Notes under the pieces: model-generated
Seen by the model: only the letters and a program-made list of their open reading frames with translations
What the model was told of the DNA's origin: nothing
Database searches by the model: none
Assembly (NCBI RefSeq): GCF_016616885.1
Contig: NZ_CP067102.1
Location: 5,918,501 to 5,982,500 of the forward strand
DNA length: 64,000 nt
DNA from: Bradyrhizobium diazoefficiens
GTDB lineage: Bacteria > Pseudomonadota > Alphaproteobacteria > Rhizobiales > Xanthobacteraceae
Direction of reading: 5' to 3'
Translations under genes and position numbers: made by a program
In this document: piece after piece, positions 15,350-24,586 of the stretch
How positions within the stretch are numbered: position 1 is the first letter of the stretch
Layout: every line of letters begins with the position of its first letter

Positions 15350-18139
15350 TCAACCCGTATTCCGCAGCCCCGCCGAGATGCCGTTGATCGTCAGCTGAAT
15401 CCCGCGCAGCACCTGCTCGTCCGGGTTCTGCGCGCGATGCTCTCTCAAGAGCTCGACCTGCACGTGGTTGAGCGGATCGAGATAGGGGAAGCGGTGACGG
15501 ACGGAGCGCTCCAGCAGTGGGTTGCCCTGCAGCAGGCGGTCCTGCCCCATGATGTCGAGCAACGTCTCGATGCAGGAGTGCCATTCGCGGCGGATGCGGC
15601 CAAAAATCTTTTCGCGCAGGGCCTCGTCGGGGACCAGCTCGGCATAGCGCGAGGCGATCGCAATCGAGCTTTTCGCCAGCACCATGTCCATGTTCGACAG
15701 CAGCATGCGGAAGAACGGCCATTCCTTGTAGAGCTCTTTCAGGAACGGCATGCCCTTGTCGGGATGCTCCGCAATCCATTGCTCGACCGCGCTGCCAAAG
15801 CCATACCAGCCCGGCAGCATCAGCCGGCACTGCGCCCAGGAGAACACCCAGGGGATGGCACGCAAATCCTCGATCGCGCGAGTCTTCTTGCGCGAGGCCG
15901 GGCGGCTGCCGATGTTGAGCGTCGCGATCTCGTTGATGACGGTCGAAGCCCAGAAGTAATCGACGAAGCCGTCGGTCTCGTAGACGAGGCCGCGATAGGC
16001 CTTGAAGGCGAGGTTCGAAAGCTCGTCCATCGCACTCAGGTATTCGCGGCGCGGCGCGCTCTGGCTCGGCTGCAATAGGCTGGCATCGAGCGTCGCTGCG
16101 GCAAGGATCTCCAGATTGTTGCGGCCGACCTCGGCGTTGGAATATTTCGACGAGATGATCTCGCCCTGCTCGGTGATGCGGATCTGCCCGTTCACCGCGC
16201 CGCCCGGCTGGGCGACGATGGCGTCGTAGCTCGGTCCGCCGCCGCGGCCGACCGAGCCGCCGCGGCCGTGGAACAGGCGCAGCCGCACGTGATGACGCTC
16301 GAACACGTCGACGAGGCCGATCTCGGCCTTGTAGAGCTCCCAGCCCGAGGTGACGAAGCCGCCATCCTTGTTCGAGTCGGAATAGCCGAGCATGACCTCC
16401 TGGACGCTGCCGCGGCTGTCGACCAGGCGGCGGTAATCGTGCAGCGACAGCATGCGATCCATGATGCCTGATGACGCCTGCAAATCCTCGATGGTCTCGA
16501 ACAGCGGCACGATGTTGATGGCACTGCGCCCGGAGGGATGGACGAGGCCCACCTCTTTCAGCAGCACCGCGACCTCGAGCATGTCGGACATGCCCTTGCA
16601 CATCGAGATGATGCACTGGGGAATCGCGTCCGATCCGAACTTCGCATGCGCTTCCGCCGCGGCATGGAAGACGTTGAGCTCGCCCATGGTCTCGTCGCTG
16701 TATTTGACGAACGGCGACACCAGAGCGCGCGTTGAGCGCAATTCGTTGGTCAGCAGCGAGATGCGCGCCTCCTCGCCGAGCGCGAGATAGGACATGCCGG
16801 GGTTGGCGGCATCCATCAGCTCGGCGATGGTGCGTTCGTGCACGGCGGAATTCTGCCGGATGTCGAGCCGGGCCAGATGGAAGCCGAAGCAATCCACCGC
16901 ACGCCGCAGCAGCCGTAGCCGGCCGCGAGCGATGACGCGGGCATTGTTGGAGATCAGCGAGCGGTGCAGCACGTCGAGATCGGCCTGCAGCTCCCTGACG
17001 CTCTCATAGGGCGCGCCCTTGCCGACCGGCCGCCGCGTGATCTCGACCTCCAGCTTTTCGGCCGTCGCCGTCAGGCGCGCATAGATGCCGGAGACCGCGA
17101 GGCGATAGGGCTCACCGCTCCGATGCGGCGAGGTGTCAGGCGAGCGCTCCGCCAGCGTGCGCAGCTCTTCAGAGACGTCAGCGAGATGCGCCGCGATCGA
17201 CAATTCCGAGCCGAGCACGTGCAGCTCTTCGAGGTAGAACTGCATCACCCGGCTCGACTGCAGCCGCAGCGTGCCGCGCATCACATCGGCGGTGACGAAC
17301 GGATTGCCATCGCGGTCGCCGCCGATCCAGCTTCCCATCCGCAGGAATGAGGCGAGCTCGCCGGCGGCCTGCTCGCCGCCCTCCTCCAGCCGGTCCTCCA
17401 GCGTGTTGACCAGCCGCGGCACTTCACGAAGGAAGGTGTAATCGTAAAACGACAGGCCGTTGGCGACCTCGTCGAGCACGGTGAGCTTGGTCCGGCGCAA
17501 CAGATTGGTCTGCCACAGCGTCAGCACCTCGCGGCGCAGCTGTTCATCGCTTGCGGCCGCCTCGTCTGCGGTCAACGAGACACGCTCGCGACGGTCGAGC
17601 AGCGCCGCGACCTCCATCTCGCGGTCCATGGTGCTCTTGCGGCGGACTTCGGTGGGATGCGCGGTCAGGACCGGACTGACAAGCGCGCCCTTGAAGAAAT
17701 TGCGCAGCACGTCGGTGCCGATTCCTGCGCCCTTGGCCTTGGCCAGTGTCTCCGCCAGCACGCCGGAGCCGCCGCCCTTGCCGGCGCGCATCTGGCGGAT
17801 GTTGTTCTGGTCCTCGGCGATGTTGGCGAGGTGGGAAAAGTAGCTGAAGGCACGGACGATCCGCACCGTCTCCGAAGTCGACATGCTGTCGAGGATCTGC
17901 TCGAGCTCGCGGCGGGCAACCCGATCCTCGTCGCGGTGAAACCGGATCGAGGTTTGCCGGATGCGCTCGACCAGATCGAACACGTCTGCGCCCTCCTGGT
18001 CGCGCACCGTGTCGCCCAGGATGCGTCCGAGCAGGCGGATATCGTCGCGCAGCCGCGCATCAGCCTCCAGCGCCTGGGCATCCTCAGGCCGGTTCGGGCG
18101 ATCGACGGTCGAATCGACGAGGACGTTCTGGATGGACAT
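15350..18139 (-). CDS. ppc: Phosphoenolpyruvate carboxylase
   Basis: A 929-residue PEP carboxylase that makes oxaloacetate from PEP and bicarbonate to refill the TCA cycle. The catalytic His161 is in [11 protein letters not shown]; the glycine-rich loop [17 protein letters not shown] and the motif [11 protein letters not shown] are intact, as is [14 protein letters not shown]. It ends in the conserved LRNTG used by the allosteric site. I chose ATG 18139 (MSIQNVLVD) with GGGAGCGAG upstream; a longer frame to 18235 adds 32 residues without family similarity. No regulatory kinase site is expected in bacteria. Single gene, no operon partner. Confidence 0.97.
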   Translation of the reverse strand: MSIQNVLVDSTVDRPNRPEDAQALEADARLRDDIRLLGRILGDTVRDQEGADVFDLVERIRQTSIRFHRDEDRVARRELEQILDSMSTSETVRIVRAFSYFSHLANIAEDQNNIRQMRAGKGGGSGVLAETLAKAKGAGIGTDVLRNFFKGALVSPVLTAHPTEVRRKSTMDREMEVAALLDRRERVSLTADEAAASDEQLRREVLTLWQTNLLRRTKLTVLDEVANGLSFYDYTFLREVPRLVNTLEDRLEEGGEQAAGELASFLRMGSWIGGDRDGNPFVTADVMRGTLRLQSSRVMQFYLEELHVLGSELSIAAHLADVSEELRTLAERSPDTSPHRSGEPYRLAVSGIYARLTATAEKLEVEITRRPVGKGAPYESVRELQADLDVLHRSLISNNARVIARGRLRLLRRAVDCFGFHLARLDIRQNSAVHERTIAELMDAANPGMSYLALGEEARISLLTNELRSTRALVSPFVKYSDETMGELNVFHAAAEAHAKFGSDAIPQCIISMCKGMSDMLEVAVLLKEVGLVHPSGRSAINIVPLFETIEDLQASSGIMDRMLSLHDYRRLVDSRGSVQEVMLGYSDSNKDGGFVTSGWELYKAEIGLVDVFERHHVRLRLFHGRGGSVGRGGGPSYDAIVAQPGGAVNGQIRITEQGEIISSKYSNAEVGRNNLEILAAATLDASLLQPSQSAPRREYLSAMDELSNLAFKAYRGLVYETDGFVDYFWASTVINEIATLNIGSRPASRKKTRAIEDLRAIPWVFSWAQCRLMLPGWYGFGSAVEQWIAEHPDKGMPFLKELYKEWPFFRMLLSNMDMVLAKSSIAIASRYAELVPDEALREKIFGRIRREWHSCIETLLDIMGQDRLLQGNPLLERSVRHRFPYLDPLNHVQVELLREHRAQNPDEQVLRGIQLTINGISAGLRNTG

Positions 18140-18237
18140 GGCTCGCTCCCTGGTTCGAGCTCGCTTGGATGCCCGGCCTACCAAGTGTGCAAGTTTTTTG
18201 CCGCAGCGCAAGATGAAGTTGGGGGCGGCGCACACAA

Positions 18238-18268
18238 GCCCTGCGCCGGCTCGTCGTGCCGGCAGGGC
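18238..18268 (-). terminator. Hairpin after yccF
   Basis: Directly after the yccF stop (reading leftward), GCCCTGCCGG pairs with CCGGCGCAGGGC with one bulged base and a short loop. The T tract is weak, so Rho-independent termination is possible but not assured. Confidence 0.5.
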
Positions 18269-18673
18269 TTAAGCCGGCACGATCACCTTGCCGATCGGCC
18301 AGAGCGCAATGCCCGCGAGCTTCAGATGGGCCCAGGCGAAGGGGATGCCGATGATCGTGATGGCGAAGATCACGGCCGTCAGGACGTGGCCGAGCGCCAG
18401 CCACCAGCCGGCCAGCACGAGCCAGATGATGTTGCCGATCACCCCGAGCGGACCGGTGCCGATATCGCCAGCCCCGGTGACCTCATCGCGGCTCACCGCT
18501 CGCGAACCGAACGGCAGGAGCGTGTAAATGGCGATGTTGAACGCCGCCCGCGCCCAGGGCAGGCCGATGATGGTGATGGCCATGATGACGGACGCCACCA
18601 GCCAGCCAAATGCCATCCAGGCACCACCGACGAGAATCCAGAGGATGTTCAGCAGAATAGAAACTGGGGCCAT
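18269..18673 (-). CDS. yccF: YccF-family inner-membrane protein
   Basis: A 134-residue membrane protein with the duplicated YccF domain. Each half has a hydrophobic hairpin and the signature ITIIG(L/I)P(W/F)A: ITIIGLPWARAAFNIA at about residues 33-48 and ITIIGIPFAWAHLKLA near 104-119. Four membrane segments are expected. The role is unknown; relatives sit in the cytoplasmic membrane. An in-frame TTG six codons upstream has an AGAGAG site and is an alternative start to the ATG at 18673. It lies 47 bp downstream of the rhomboid gene on the same strand and may be cotranscribed. Confidence 0.85.
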   Translation of the reverse strand: MAPVSILLNILWILVGGAWMAFGWLVASVIMAITIIGLPWARAAFNIAIYTLLPFGSRAVSRDEVTGAGDIGTGPLGVIGNIIWLVLAGWWLALGHVLTAVIFAITIIGIPFAWAHLKLAGIALWPIGKVIVPA

Positions 18674-18720
18674 GAGACTATCCGCGATCAATGAGCTCTC
18701 TTATAGCACGACCCGCGCGG

Positions 18721-19812
18721 TCATAGTCCATGACGCCGGCTGCGTTCGGCACGCAGCGATGTGCCGACAAATCCAACATCCTCGATCCCGCGCGAAATTT
18801 CCTTCGCGCAGAGCCACAGCGTCAGCGCGGCGGCGCCGATCGCTGATAGCCCCGAGACGAGAACAGGATTGGGACAGAATGTGACGAGAAAATTATCGAG
18901 CGGAACGGATCCCGTTGGCCAGCGCGGACTGCAAGACGATGCCAGGGCCAAACCGCAAAGCACGATGGTGACGGCGTTCGCTCCGGCCAAGGCGATCACG
19001 ACGATCGCAAGACCCTTCTTCATGGAGAGGACGAGATCAACCAGCTTCACGACCGCACAACATGCAGCCACGACGACGATGGCCAGGCCCCATCCGGACA
19101 TCCCGGCGGCGATGGCCTGGGCCTGGCCGCTCCAGGCCCACGCTGCCACGACACAGCCCAACAGGGTGAGATTGACCTTCACGGCTTCGGGAAACTTGCA
19201 ACGAAGCGCGTAAGGATTCGCCTTCTCGACGAGGTCCAGCACCGCGCAGGCGATCAGCCCGGCCGCAAAACCGCCGAGATGGACGCCCCAGTCGATCCGC
19301 GAATTGCCGAGCGCAAACGCGATGTTCAACCCGATGTTGATCGCGAAGAAGTCGAACCTGACGTCGAGCTTGCCGAGGATCCACAGGCAGAGCAGCGCGC
19401 CCAGAATGCCCGACGTGGCGCCGGACGCGCCGACCGTCAAATAGGGCGTGGAGTGGATGCCATTGCCGATGACGGCGCCGAACACCATCGCGCAGAGATA
19501 GATGACGAGGAAATAGGCCGATCCGACCCGCCGCTCCAGATGCCCGCCCCACAGCACGAGGCACAACATGTTCATTGTGAGGTGGACGAAGTTGACGTGC
19601 AGGAAGCCATAGGCGAGCAGCCGCGAATACTCATGCCGCGCGATTGCGCCCGAATACATGCCGCCGTAGCGATAGAGCAGCTCCCCCGGCGCCGCCGGAC
19701 CGCCCGCCTGGATGAAGCAGAATCCCGACGCGAGAACGGTTACCGTCATCAGCGCGTAGACGGCGGCATGGGGGACTTCGAAGAAGCGGGGACTGGCACG
19801 GTATGAAGGCAT
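18721..19812 (-). CDS. Rhomboid-family intramembrane serine protease
   Basis: A 363-residue rhomboid. The six-helix core shows HxxxN in LTMNMLCL, the serine nucleophile Ser130 in GASGATSG, and the catalytic His178 in WGVHLGGFAAG, counted from the ATG at 19812. The protein is longer than minimal rhomboids because about 150 C-terminal residues form three or four further hydrophobic segments. It would cut transmembrane substrates in the inner membrane. A TTG four codons upstream is an alternative start. The substrate is unknown; yccF follows and may share the transcript. Confidence 0.88.
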   Translation of the reverse strand: MPSYRASPRFFEVPHAAVYALMTVTVLASGFCFIQAGGPAAPGELLYRYGGMYSGAIARHEYSRLLAYGFLHVNFVHLTMNMLCLVLWGGHLERRVGSAYFLVIYLCAMVFGAVIGNGIHSTPYLTVGASGATSGILGALLCLWILGKLDVRFDFFAINIGLNIAFALGNSRIDWGVHLGGFAAGLIACAVLDLVEKANPYALRCKFPEAVKVNLTLLGCVVAAWAWSGQAQAIAAGMSGWGLAIVVVAACCAVVKLVDLVLSMKKGLAIVVIALAGANAVTIVLCGLALASSCSPRWPTGSVPLDNFLVTFCPNPVLVSGLSAIGAAALTLWLCAKEISRGIEDVGFVGTSLRAERSRRHGL

Positions 19813-19904
19813 GGATGATCGCAAGCGGCAGGAAACGGAAGCCGCAACCTAGCCGAGCCGATCGATGATTACTACTCCAGCGCGTGCCGACCGGCCTTTC
19901 TGTT

Positions 19905-19933
19905 GCCCGGACGGCGCGCAGCGAAATCCGGGC
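19905..19933. repeat. Short palindromic repeat (GCCCGG...CCGGGC)
   Basis: GCCCGGACGGCGCGCAGCGA is followed by AATCCGGGC, a hairpin unit common between genes in this group of bacteria. It abuts the 3' end of the acyl-CoA synthetase remnant. Confidence 0.6.
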
Positions 19934-19942
19934 TACAGGCCG

Positions 19943-20166
19943 TCAGATCTTCCGCCCCGCTTGCTCCCAATAGGGATCGCGCAGGCGGCGTAGGCGGCCT
20001 CCAGAAATGCGATGTCGTTGCGCATCAGCATGCAGACGCAATCGCCTTGCTTGACCCCGATCTTGGCAAGGCCACTTGCGATGCTGTCGGCACGATTCGC
20101 GACTTCCGCATGGGCGCGACGGCGATCGCCGGAGACAACGCCGGGAAACTTTTTCGTTTCGCTCAT
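19943..20166 (-). pseudogene. Acyl-CoA synthetase remnant with a large internal deletion
   Basis: Reading from ATG 20166, about 60 residues match the N terminus of fatty-acyl/AMP-dependent synthetases, with KFPGVVSGDRRRAHAEVANR and VKQGDCVCMLMRNDIAFLEAAYAA. The sequence then jumps, in a different frame, straight into the normal C-terminal tail LRDPYWEQAGRKI followed by a stop at 19943-19945. The roughly 1.3 kb in between, with the ATP-grasping and catalytic parts, is gone. The junction is near GCCGCCTGCGCGAT (about 19978-19991). The protein cannot be functional. The N-terminal identification is by eye from the family pattern. Confidence 0.8.
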
Positions 20167-20193
20167 CTCTGTTTTTCTTTTTGTTGTTGTGTT

Positions 20194-20280
20194 GTCATTC
20201 CGGGATGGTCCGAAGGACCAGACCTCAGGTGCGCAATTGCGCACCATAGTTCGATGCTGCGCATCGCCCCGGAACGACGG
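20194..20280. repeat. Palindromic repeat with TGCGCAATTGCGCA core
   Basis: GTCATTCCGGGATGG at one end and CCCCGGAACGACGG at the other enclose the 14-mer palindrome TGCGCAATTGCGCA at 20230-20243. It lies between the two decayed genes and closely resembles the unit at 12981-13066, in the opposite orientation. Confidence 0.85.
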
Positions 20281-20284
20281 GCAA

Positions 20285-21092
20285 TCAATCCACATACTTC
20301 GCCGCACGCTTCTCCAGATTCGACCGCACAGCCTCGGTCTGGTTCGCGCTGCCGATCAGCTTCTGCTGCTCCACGGACTCCGCCAGCAGTGCCGGCCCGG
20401 GATCGACCGAGAGATTGTTGAGCAGGCGTTTTGCAGCCCGGATCGCATCGGCTCTTGCCGGCGATGTCGCGCGCGACTTCGAGCGCCGCAGCGCGCGGAT
20501 CATCGCAGATGCGCGTGGCGAGGCCGTAGGTCATCGCCTCCTGTGCAGAGAAGATGCGCCCCGTGTAAGTGAGATCGCGCAAGATGTCGTCGCGCACGAG
20601 CGAGGCCAGGATCGGCGTGCCCGCCATGTCAGGCACGAGGCCCCATTTGATCTCCATCACCGACATCCGCGCATCGGGCGCGAGAAAGCGCATGTCGGCG
20701 CCGAGCGAGAGCTGAAAACCGCCGCCGAAGGCAACGCCATGCACCGCCGCGATCACCGGTACCGGAAGCTGGCGCCAGCCCCATACCGCCTGTTGCGGGA
20801 AGTTCGCCTGGCCGTGCGTCCGCTTGGTGAGATCGCGATTTTCGCCACCCGGAATTCCGTTGCCACCCTTCTCCTTCATGGCGGCGAAACGTCCCATGTC
20901 GAGACCGGCGCAGAAGGCGCGGCCTTCGCCGGACAGCACCACGACGCGCACGCCTTTCTCCTTCGAAAGCCGCTCGGTTGCCGCGACAAGAGCCTCGAAC
21001 ATGGCCTGATCGAGTGCATTCATCTTGTCTGCGCGTACCAGGCGCACGTCGGCGACGCCTTCCGAGATCGAAATCGAGACGCGCTCTTCCAT
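20285..21092 (-). pseudogene. Enoyl-CoA hydratase (crotonase), frameshifted
   Basis: From ATG 21092 the sequence reads as a normal crotonase: GEGRAFCAGLDMGRFA and the oxyanion-hole region AAVHGVAFGGGFQLSLGADM. Near 20452-20458 the frame breaks after ARDIAGKS. The expected continuation, DAIRAAKRLLNNLSVDPG to KYVD and a stop, is in another frame and ends at 20285. The pattern fits a 2-base deletion (AAGAGC-C-GATGCG where three more bases are expected). Read through, the protein would be about 269 residues, normal for the family. Frame loss removes the last fifth, which forms the trimer contacts. A sequencing error cannot be excluded. Confidence 0.8.
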
Positions 21093-21153
21093 GGATGAAT
21101 TCTCCCCTGTTCTTGTTCGGTGCCGCTTTACAGAAAGCCGACGGCCGGATTTA

Positions 21154-21175
21154 GTCAATCGACCAATTAATTGAC
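21154..21175. promoter_or_regulatory. Inverted repeat in the divergent crotonase/SDR promoter region
   Basis: GTCAAT (21154-21159) and ATTGAC (21170-21175) flank an AT-rich centre that itself contains the palindrome CAATTAATTG (21164-21173). It is the only AT-rich island in the gap and lies 23 bp before the SDR start codon. A TetR-type operator controlling both directions is plausible. Confidence 0.4.
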
Positions 21176-21197
21176 AATCCGTACGGGAGAAACAGCC

Positions 21198-22070
21198 ATG
21201 TTCAAGGAAAATCTTCTGGCTGGACGGCGCATTCTCGTGACCGGCGGCGGCACCGGGCTCGGCAAGTCGATGGCGGCGCGCTTCCTCCAGCTCGGCGCCG
21301 AGGTGCACATCTGCGGCCGGCGCAAGATCGTCTGCGACGAGACCGCGACCGAGCTGATGGCTGAGTATGGCGGCCGCGTCGCCAGCCACGGCGTCGACAT
21401 CCGCAACGCGTTCGCGGTGGAAGAGATGATCGAGAACATCTTTCGCGATGCGCCGCTGACGGATCTCATCAACAACGCAGCCGGCAATTTCATCTCGCGC
21501 AGCGAGGAACTGTCGCCGCGCGGCTTCGATGCCGTCGCCAACATCGTCATGCACGGCACGTTCTACGTGACGCATGCGGTCGGCAAGCGCTGGATCGCCC
21601 TAAAGCAGCCCGGCAACGTCGTGTCGATCACTGTGACCTGGGTGCGTAACGGCTCGCCGTACGTCGTGCCGTCGGCGATGAGCAAGTCTGCGATCCACGC
21701 CATGACGATGTCGCTTGCGACCGAATGGGGCCGGCACGGCATCCGCCTCAACACGATCGCGCCGGGCGAGATCCCGACCGAGGGCATGAGCAAGCGCATC
21801 AAGCCGGGCGACGAGGCCGGTGCGCGCACCAAGGCGATGAACCCGATGGGCCGGGTCGGCACCATGGAGGAGCTGCAGAACCTCGCCGTGTTTTTGATTT
21901 CCGGCGGCTGCGACTGGATCACCGGCGAGACCATCGCCATGGACGGCGCGCAGGCGCTCGCCATGGGCGGCAATTTCTATCAGCTTCGCGATTGGAGCGA
22001 CGACGATTGGAAGACGGCGCGCGAGAGCATCATGGCGCAGAACGAGAAGGACCGCGCGAAGCGGGGCTAA
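21198..22070 (+). CDS. SDR oxidoreductase, 2,4-dienoyl-CoA-reductase-like
   Basis: A 290-residue SDR with TGGGTGLG at about residues 15-22 and NNAAGNF. The usual TyrxxxLys is replaced: the segment is YVVPSAMSKSAIHAM, so Lys is kept but its Tyr partner is Ser. This is the pattern of 2,4-dienoyl-CoA reductases (family knowledge), which use other residues. It would reduce unsaturated acyl-CoAs in beta-oxidation, in keeping with the neighbouring crotonase remnant and acyl-CoA dehydrogenase. The ATG at 21198 has GGGAGA upstream. The gene is divergent from the crotonase pseudogene. Confidence 0.82.
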   Translation: MFKENLLAGRRILVTGGGTGLGKSMAARFLQLGAEVHICGRRKIVCDETATELMAEYGGRVASHGVDIRNAFAVEEMIENIFRDAPLTDLINNAAGNFISRSEELSPRGFDAVANIVMHGTFYVTHAVGKRWIALKQPGNVVSITVTWVRNGSPYVVPSAMSKSAIHAMTMSLATEWGRHGIRLNTIAPGEIPTEGMSKRIKPGDEAGARTKAMNPMGRVGTMEELQNLAVFLISGGCDWITGETIAMDGAQALAMGGNFYQLRDWSDDDWKTARESIMAQNEKDRAKRG

Positions 22071-22074
22071 TTTT

Positions 22075-22119
22075 CGTCCTCCCGGCCTAGTGCGCAATTG
22101 CGCACGGGGGGCCGGGACG
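22075..22119. terminator. Hairpin repeat between convergent genes
   Basis: CGTCCTCCCGGCC pairs with GGCCGGGACG around the palindrome TGCGCAATTGCGCA (22091-22104). Located between the convergent SDR and acyl-CoA dehydrogenase genes, it should form a very stable stem in either transcript. It is a member of the same repeat family as the units at 12981 and 20194. Confidence 0.65.
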
Positions 22120-22150
22120 ACCCGGGGCGAGAGATCGCGCGCAACAACGG

Positions 22151-23425
22151 CTAGTGCTTCCCCGGCCCCATATAGCCGAACAGGAATCCGGCCACCTTGC
22201 GCATCTGGATCTCTTCGCTGCCTTCGGTGATCCGATAGCGGCGGTGGTGGCGATAGATGTGCTCGAACGGCTTGTGGCGTGAATAGCCCATGCCGCCGTG
22301 GACTTGCATGGCGCGATCGGCGGATTCGCAGCAGAGGCGGTTTGCCCAGTAGTTGCACATCGAAACACGATCGGACAGCGTGCGCTCGATCTGCTCCTCA
22401 TTGAGCTGGTCCATCTCCCAGGCGGTCTTGCGGATCAGCAGGCGCAGCATCTCGGCTTGCGTCGCGAGCTCAACCAGCGGGAACTGGATCGCCTGGTTCT
22501 CGGCGAGCGCCCTGCCGAACGGCTTTCGCTCACGCGCATATTTGACGCTCTCGTTGACGCAGTAGACAGCGGCGCCGAGCGAGCTTGCGGCCTGGCGAAT
22601 GCGGTTCTGGTGCACGAAACATTGTGCCAGCGACAGGCCGCGGCCGACCTCGCCGAACTGCGCGTCCTCAGGCACGAACACATCCGTAAAACTGACGCGA
22701 GGGTGATCCGTCGGCATGTTGAAGGTCCACATGTACTCCTCGATCCTGACGCCGTGGCTCTTGGCCGGCACCAGGAAGCAGGTGATGCCCCGCGCATCGC
22801 CGTCATTGCCGCTAGTGCGCGCGAACAGCGCGCAGTGCGTGGCGACGTGCATGCCGGTGGTCCACATCTTCTCGCCGTTGATGATCCAGCCCTTGACGTT
22901 GTCGCGGGTCGCCGGCACCGCACGCGTCTCCATGTGGGTCGCGTCCGAGCCATGATGCGGCTCGGTCAAGCCAAAGGTGATGCGGTACTTGCCCTTGATC
23001 GAGCCGTCGATCATCGCCTTCTGGTCGTCGCGGCCGTAGCGGTCGAGCATGGTGACGACGGGGAAATTGCCAACGATGGAATGCTCGTTCTGAAGATCGT
23101 TGTGCAGGCCGAGGCCCTTGGCGGCAAAATGCTCGCGGATCACGGCCATCCAGAGGTTGGACCCATCCTTGCCGCCGTATTGCTTCGAGACCGGAAAGCG
23201 CAGATGGCCGGCGGCGTCCGCGAGATCCTTTGCCTTGCGCAGCAGCGCTTCCCATTCGTGTCGCGGCAGGCCGCCATTCTCGAAATCGGTGCGCGCCCAT
23301 TCGCGGCGATGATCGAAGAAGCGGATGTTGTCATCGGCCTCCTCCAGCGGCTTGATCTCGCGTTCGATGAAACGATCGAGCTCTCCGAGATAGGCGACGA
23401 GATCGGCAGGCAATGAGAAATCCAC
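22151..23425 (-). CDS. Acyl-CoA dehydrogenase
   Basis: A 424-residue FAD-dependent acyl-CoA dehydrogenase. FGLTEPHHGSDATHMETRA is the FAD/substrate stretch; GGMGYSRHKPFEHIYRHHRRYRIT includes the C-terminal signature and the YR..I.EGSEEI motif, here RITEGSEEIQM. The catalytic base of the family is not pinned by eye. The long N-terminal part (FDHRREWARTDFENGG) fits the FadE/ACAD10-like group acting on longer or branched chains. Start is GTG at 23425 with GGGAGAGA upstream. It is monocistronic and convergent with the SDR gene. Confidence 0.9.
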   Translation of the reverse strand: MDFSLPADLVAYLGELDRFIEREIKPLEEADDNIRFFDHRREWARTDFENGGLPRHEWEALLRKAKDLADAAGHLRFPVSKQYGGKDGSNLWMAVIREHFAAKGLGLHNDLQNEHSIVGNFPVVTMLDRYGRDDQKAMIDGSIKGKYRITFGLTEPHHGSDATHMETRAVPATRDNVKGWIINGEKMWTTGMHVATHCALFARTSGNDGDARGITCFLVPAKSHGVRIEEYMWTFNMPTDHPRVSFTDVFVPEDAQFGEVGRGLSLAQCFVHQNRIRQAASSLGAAVYCVNESVKYARERKPFGRALAENQAIQFPLVELATQAEMLRLLIRKTAWEMDQLNEEQIERTLSDRVSMCNYWANRLCCESADRAMQVHGGMGYSRHKPFEHIYRHHRRYRITEGSEEIQMRKVAGFLFGYMGPGKH

Positions 23426-23637
23426 GGTTCTCTCCCGGATTGATTTTATCGTTTTGCGTTAAGGCGCTAGGCGCGCTTTTGCTTCGCAGGATTAAGGTGA
23501 GAAGAGCGCGTGCGAGTCAAGCAAGCCGAGGCGTGTGAGAGGCGCAAGGCGCGCCCGCGCAATTCGATGGTGCTCTGGCGCTGACGCGCGGTAATATGAC
23601 GCCAATATTCCTTCACGAGAAAATGCGGGAGCGCGCG

Positions 23638-24417
23638 ATGGAGCTGAAATTCTCAAAAGTGGAACGCAAGGGGCCGATCACGATCATCACGTTGTCGCGG
23701 CCCGAGGTCTACAACGCATTGCACATCGATGCGCATTTCGAGCTCAACAAGGTGTTTGACGATTTCGCAGCCGACCCTGCGCAGTGGGTTGCGGTCGTCA
23801 CCGGCGCCGGCGACAAGGCGTTCTGCGCCGGCAACGATCTGAAGTGGCAGGCGGCGGGCGGCAAGCGCGGCTGGGACAAGGGTGGCTTTGCCGGCCTCAC
23901 TGCGCGATTCGACTGCGACAAGCCGATCATCGCCGCGGTCAACGGCGTCGCCATGGGCGGCGGCTTCGAGATCGCGCTCGCCTGCGACCTGATCATTGCC
24001 TCCGAGAACGCAACCTTCGCCCTGCCCGAGCCGCGCGTTGGCCTTGCCGCTCTCGCCGGTGGCCTGCACCGGCTGCCGCGACAGATCGGCCTGAAACGTG
24101 CCATGGGCATGATCCTCACCGCGCGTCACGTCAGCGCCAAGGAAGGCCACGAGCTCGGCTTCGTCAACGAGGTGGTGCCGCAGGGCGAAACGCTCGCGGG
24201 CGCGCTACGCTGGGCGGAGATGATCACAAAGAACTCGCCGATGTCGATCCGGGCGTCGAAGCAGACCATTCGGAAGGGCTTGGCCGTGTCGCTCGAGCAG
24301 GCGATCGAAGAGCAGCGCGAGTATCCGGCCGTAAAGGCGATGGTGGCCTCGCAGGATTATATCGAGGGCCCGAAGGCGTTCTCGGAGAAGCGGCCGCCAA
24401 GATGGGTGGGGAAGTAG
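23638..24417 (+). CDS. Enoyl-CoA hydratase/isomerase family protein
   Basis: A 259-residue crotonase. Oxyanion-hole segments are GDKAFCAGNDLKW and AAVNGVAMGGGFEIALACDL. The catalytic-glutamate region reads FALPEPRVGLAALAGGLHRLPRQIG: one Glu (in LPEPRVG) is present while the second position of true hydratases is Ala/Gly, so isomerase or other crotonase chemistry is possible. The ATG at 23638 has GGGAG upstream and gives a normal length; earlier ATGs at 23596 and 23623 would add residues with no similarity. It stands alone, followed by a repeat. Confidence 0.85.
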   Translation: MELKFSKVERKGPITIITLSRPEVYNALHIDAHFELNKVFDDFAADPAQWVAVVTGAGDKAFCAGNDLKWQAAGGKRGWDKGGFAGLTARFDCDKPIIAAVNGVAMGGGFEIALACDLIIASENATFALPEPRVGLAALAGGLHRLPRQIGLKRAMGMILTARHVSAKEGHELGFVNEVVPQGETLAGALRWAEMITKNSPMSIRASKQTIRKGLAVSLEQAIEEQREYPAVKAMVASQDYIEGPKAFSEKRPPRWVGK

Positions 24418-24430
24418 GCGGGCTTTCCGT

Positions 24431-24577
24431 CGTCATTGCGAGCGTACCTTGGAATAGCGGAGGTTGCGAGTGGTCGAACTGCCTCAACACCGTCATTGCG
24501 AGGAGCCCTTGCGACGAAGCAATCCAGACTACCCCTGCGGAGGGACTCTGGATTGCTTCGCTGCTCTCGCAATGACG
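24431..24577. repeat. CGTCATTGCGAG repeat, one partial and one full unit
   Basis: A truncated left end at 24431 is followed by a complete unit at 24491-24577, with CGTCATTGCGAGGAG, GAAGCAATCCAG, CTGGATTGCTTCG and CTCGCAATGACG. It occupies the gap between the crotonase and the convergent DUF6285 gene. Confidence 0.85.
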
Positions 24578-24586
24578 AGGAGAGAC

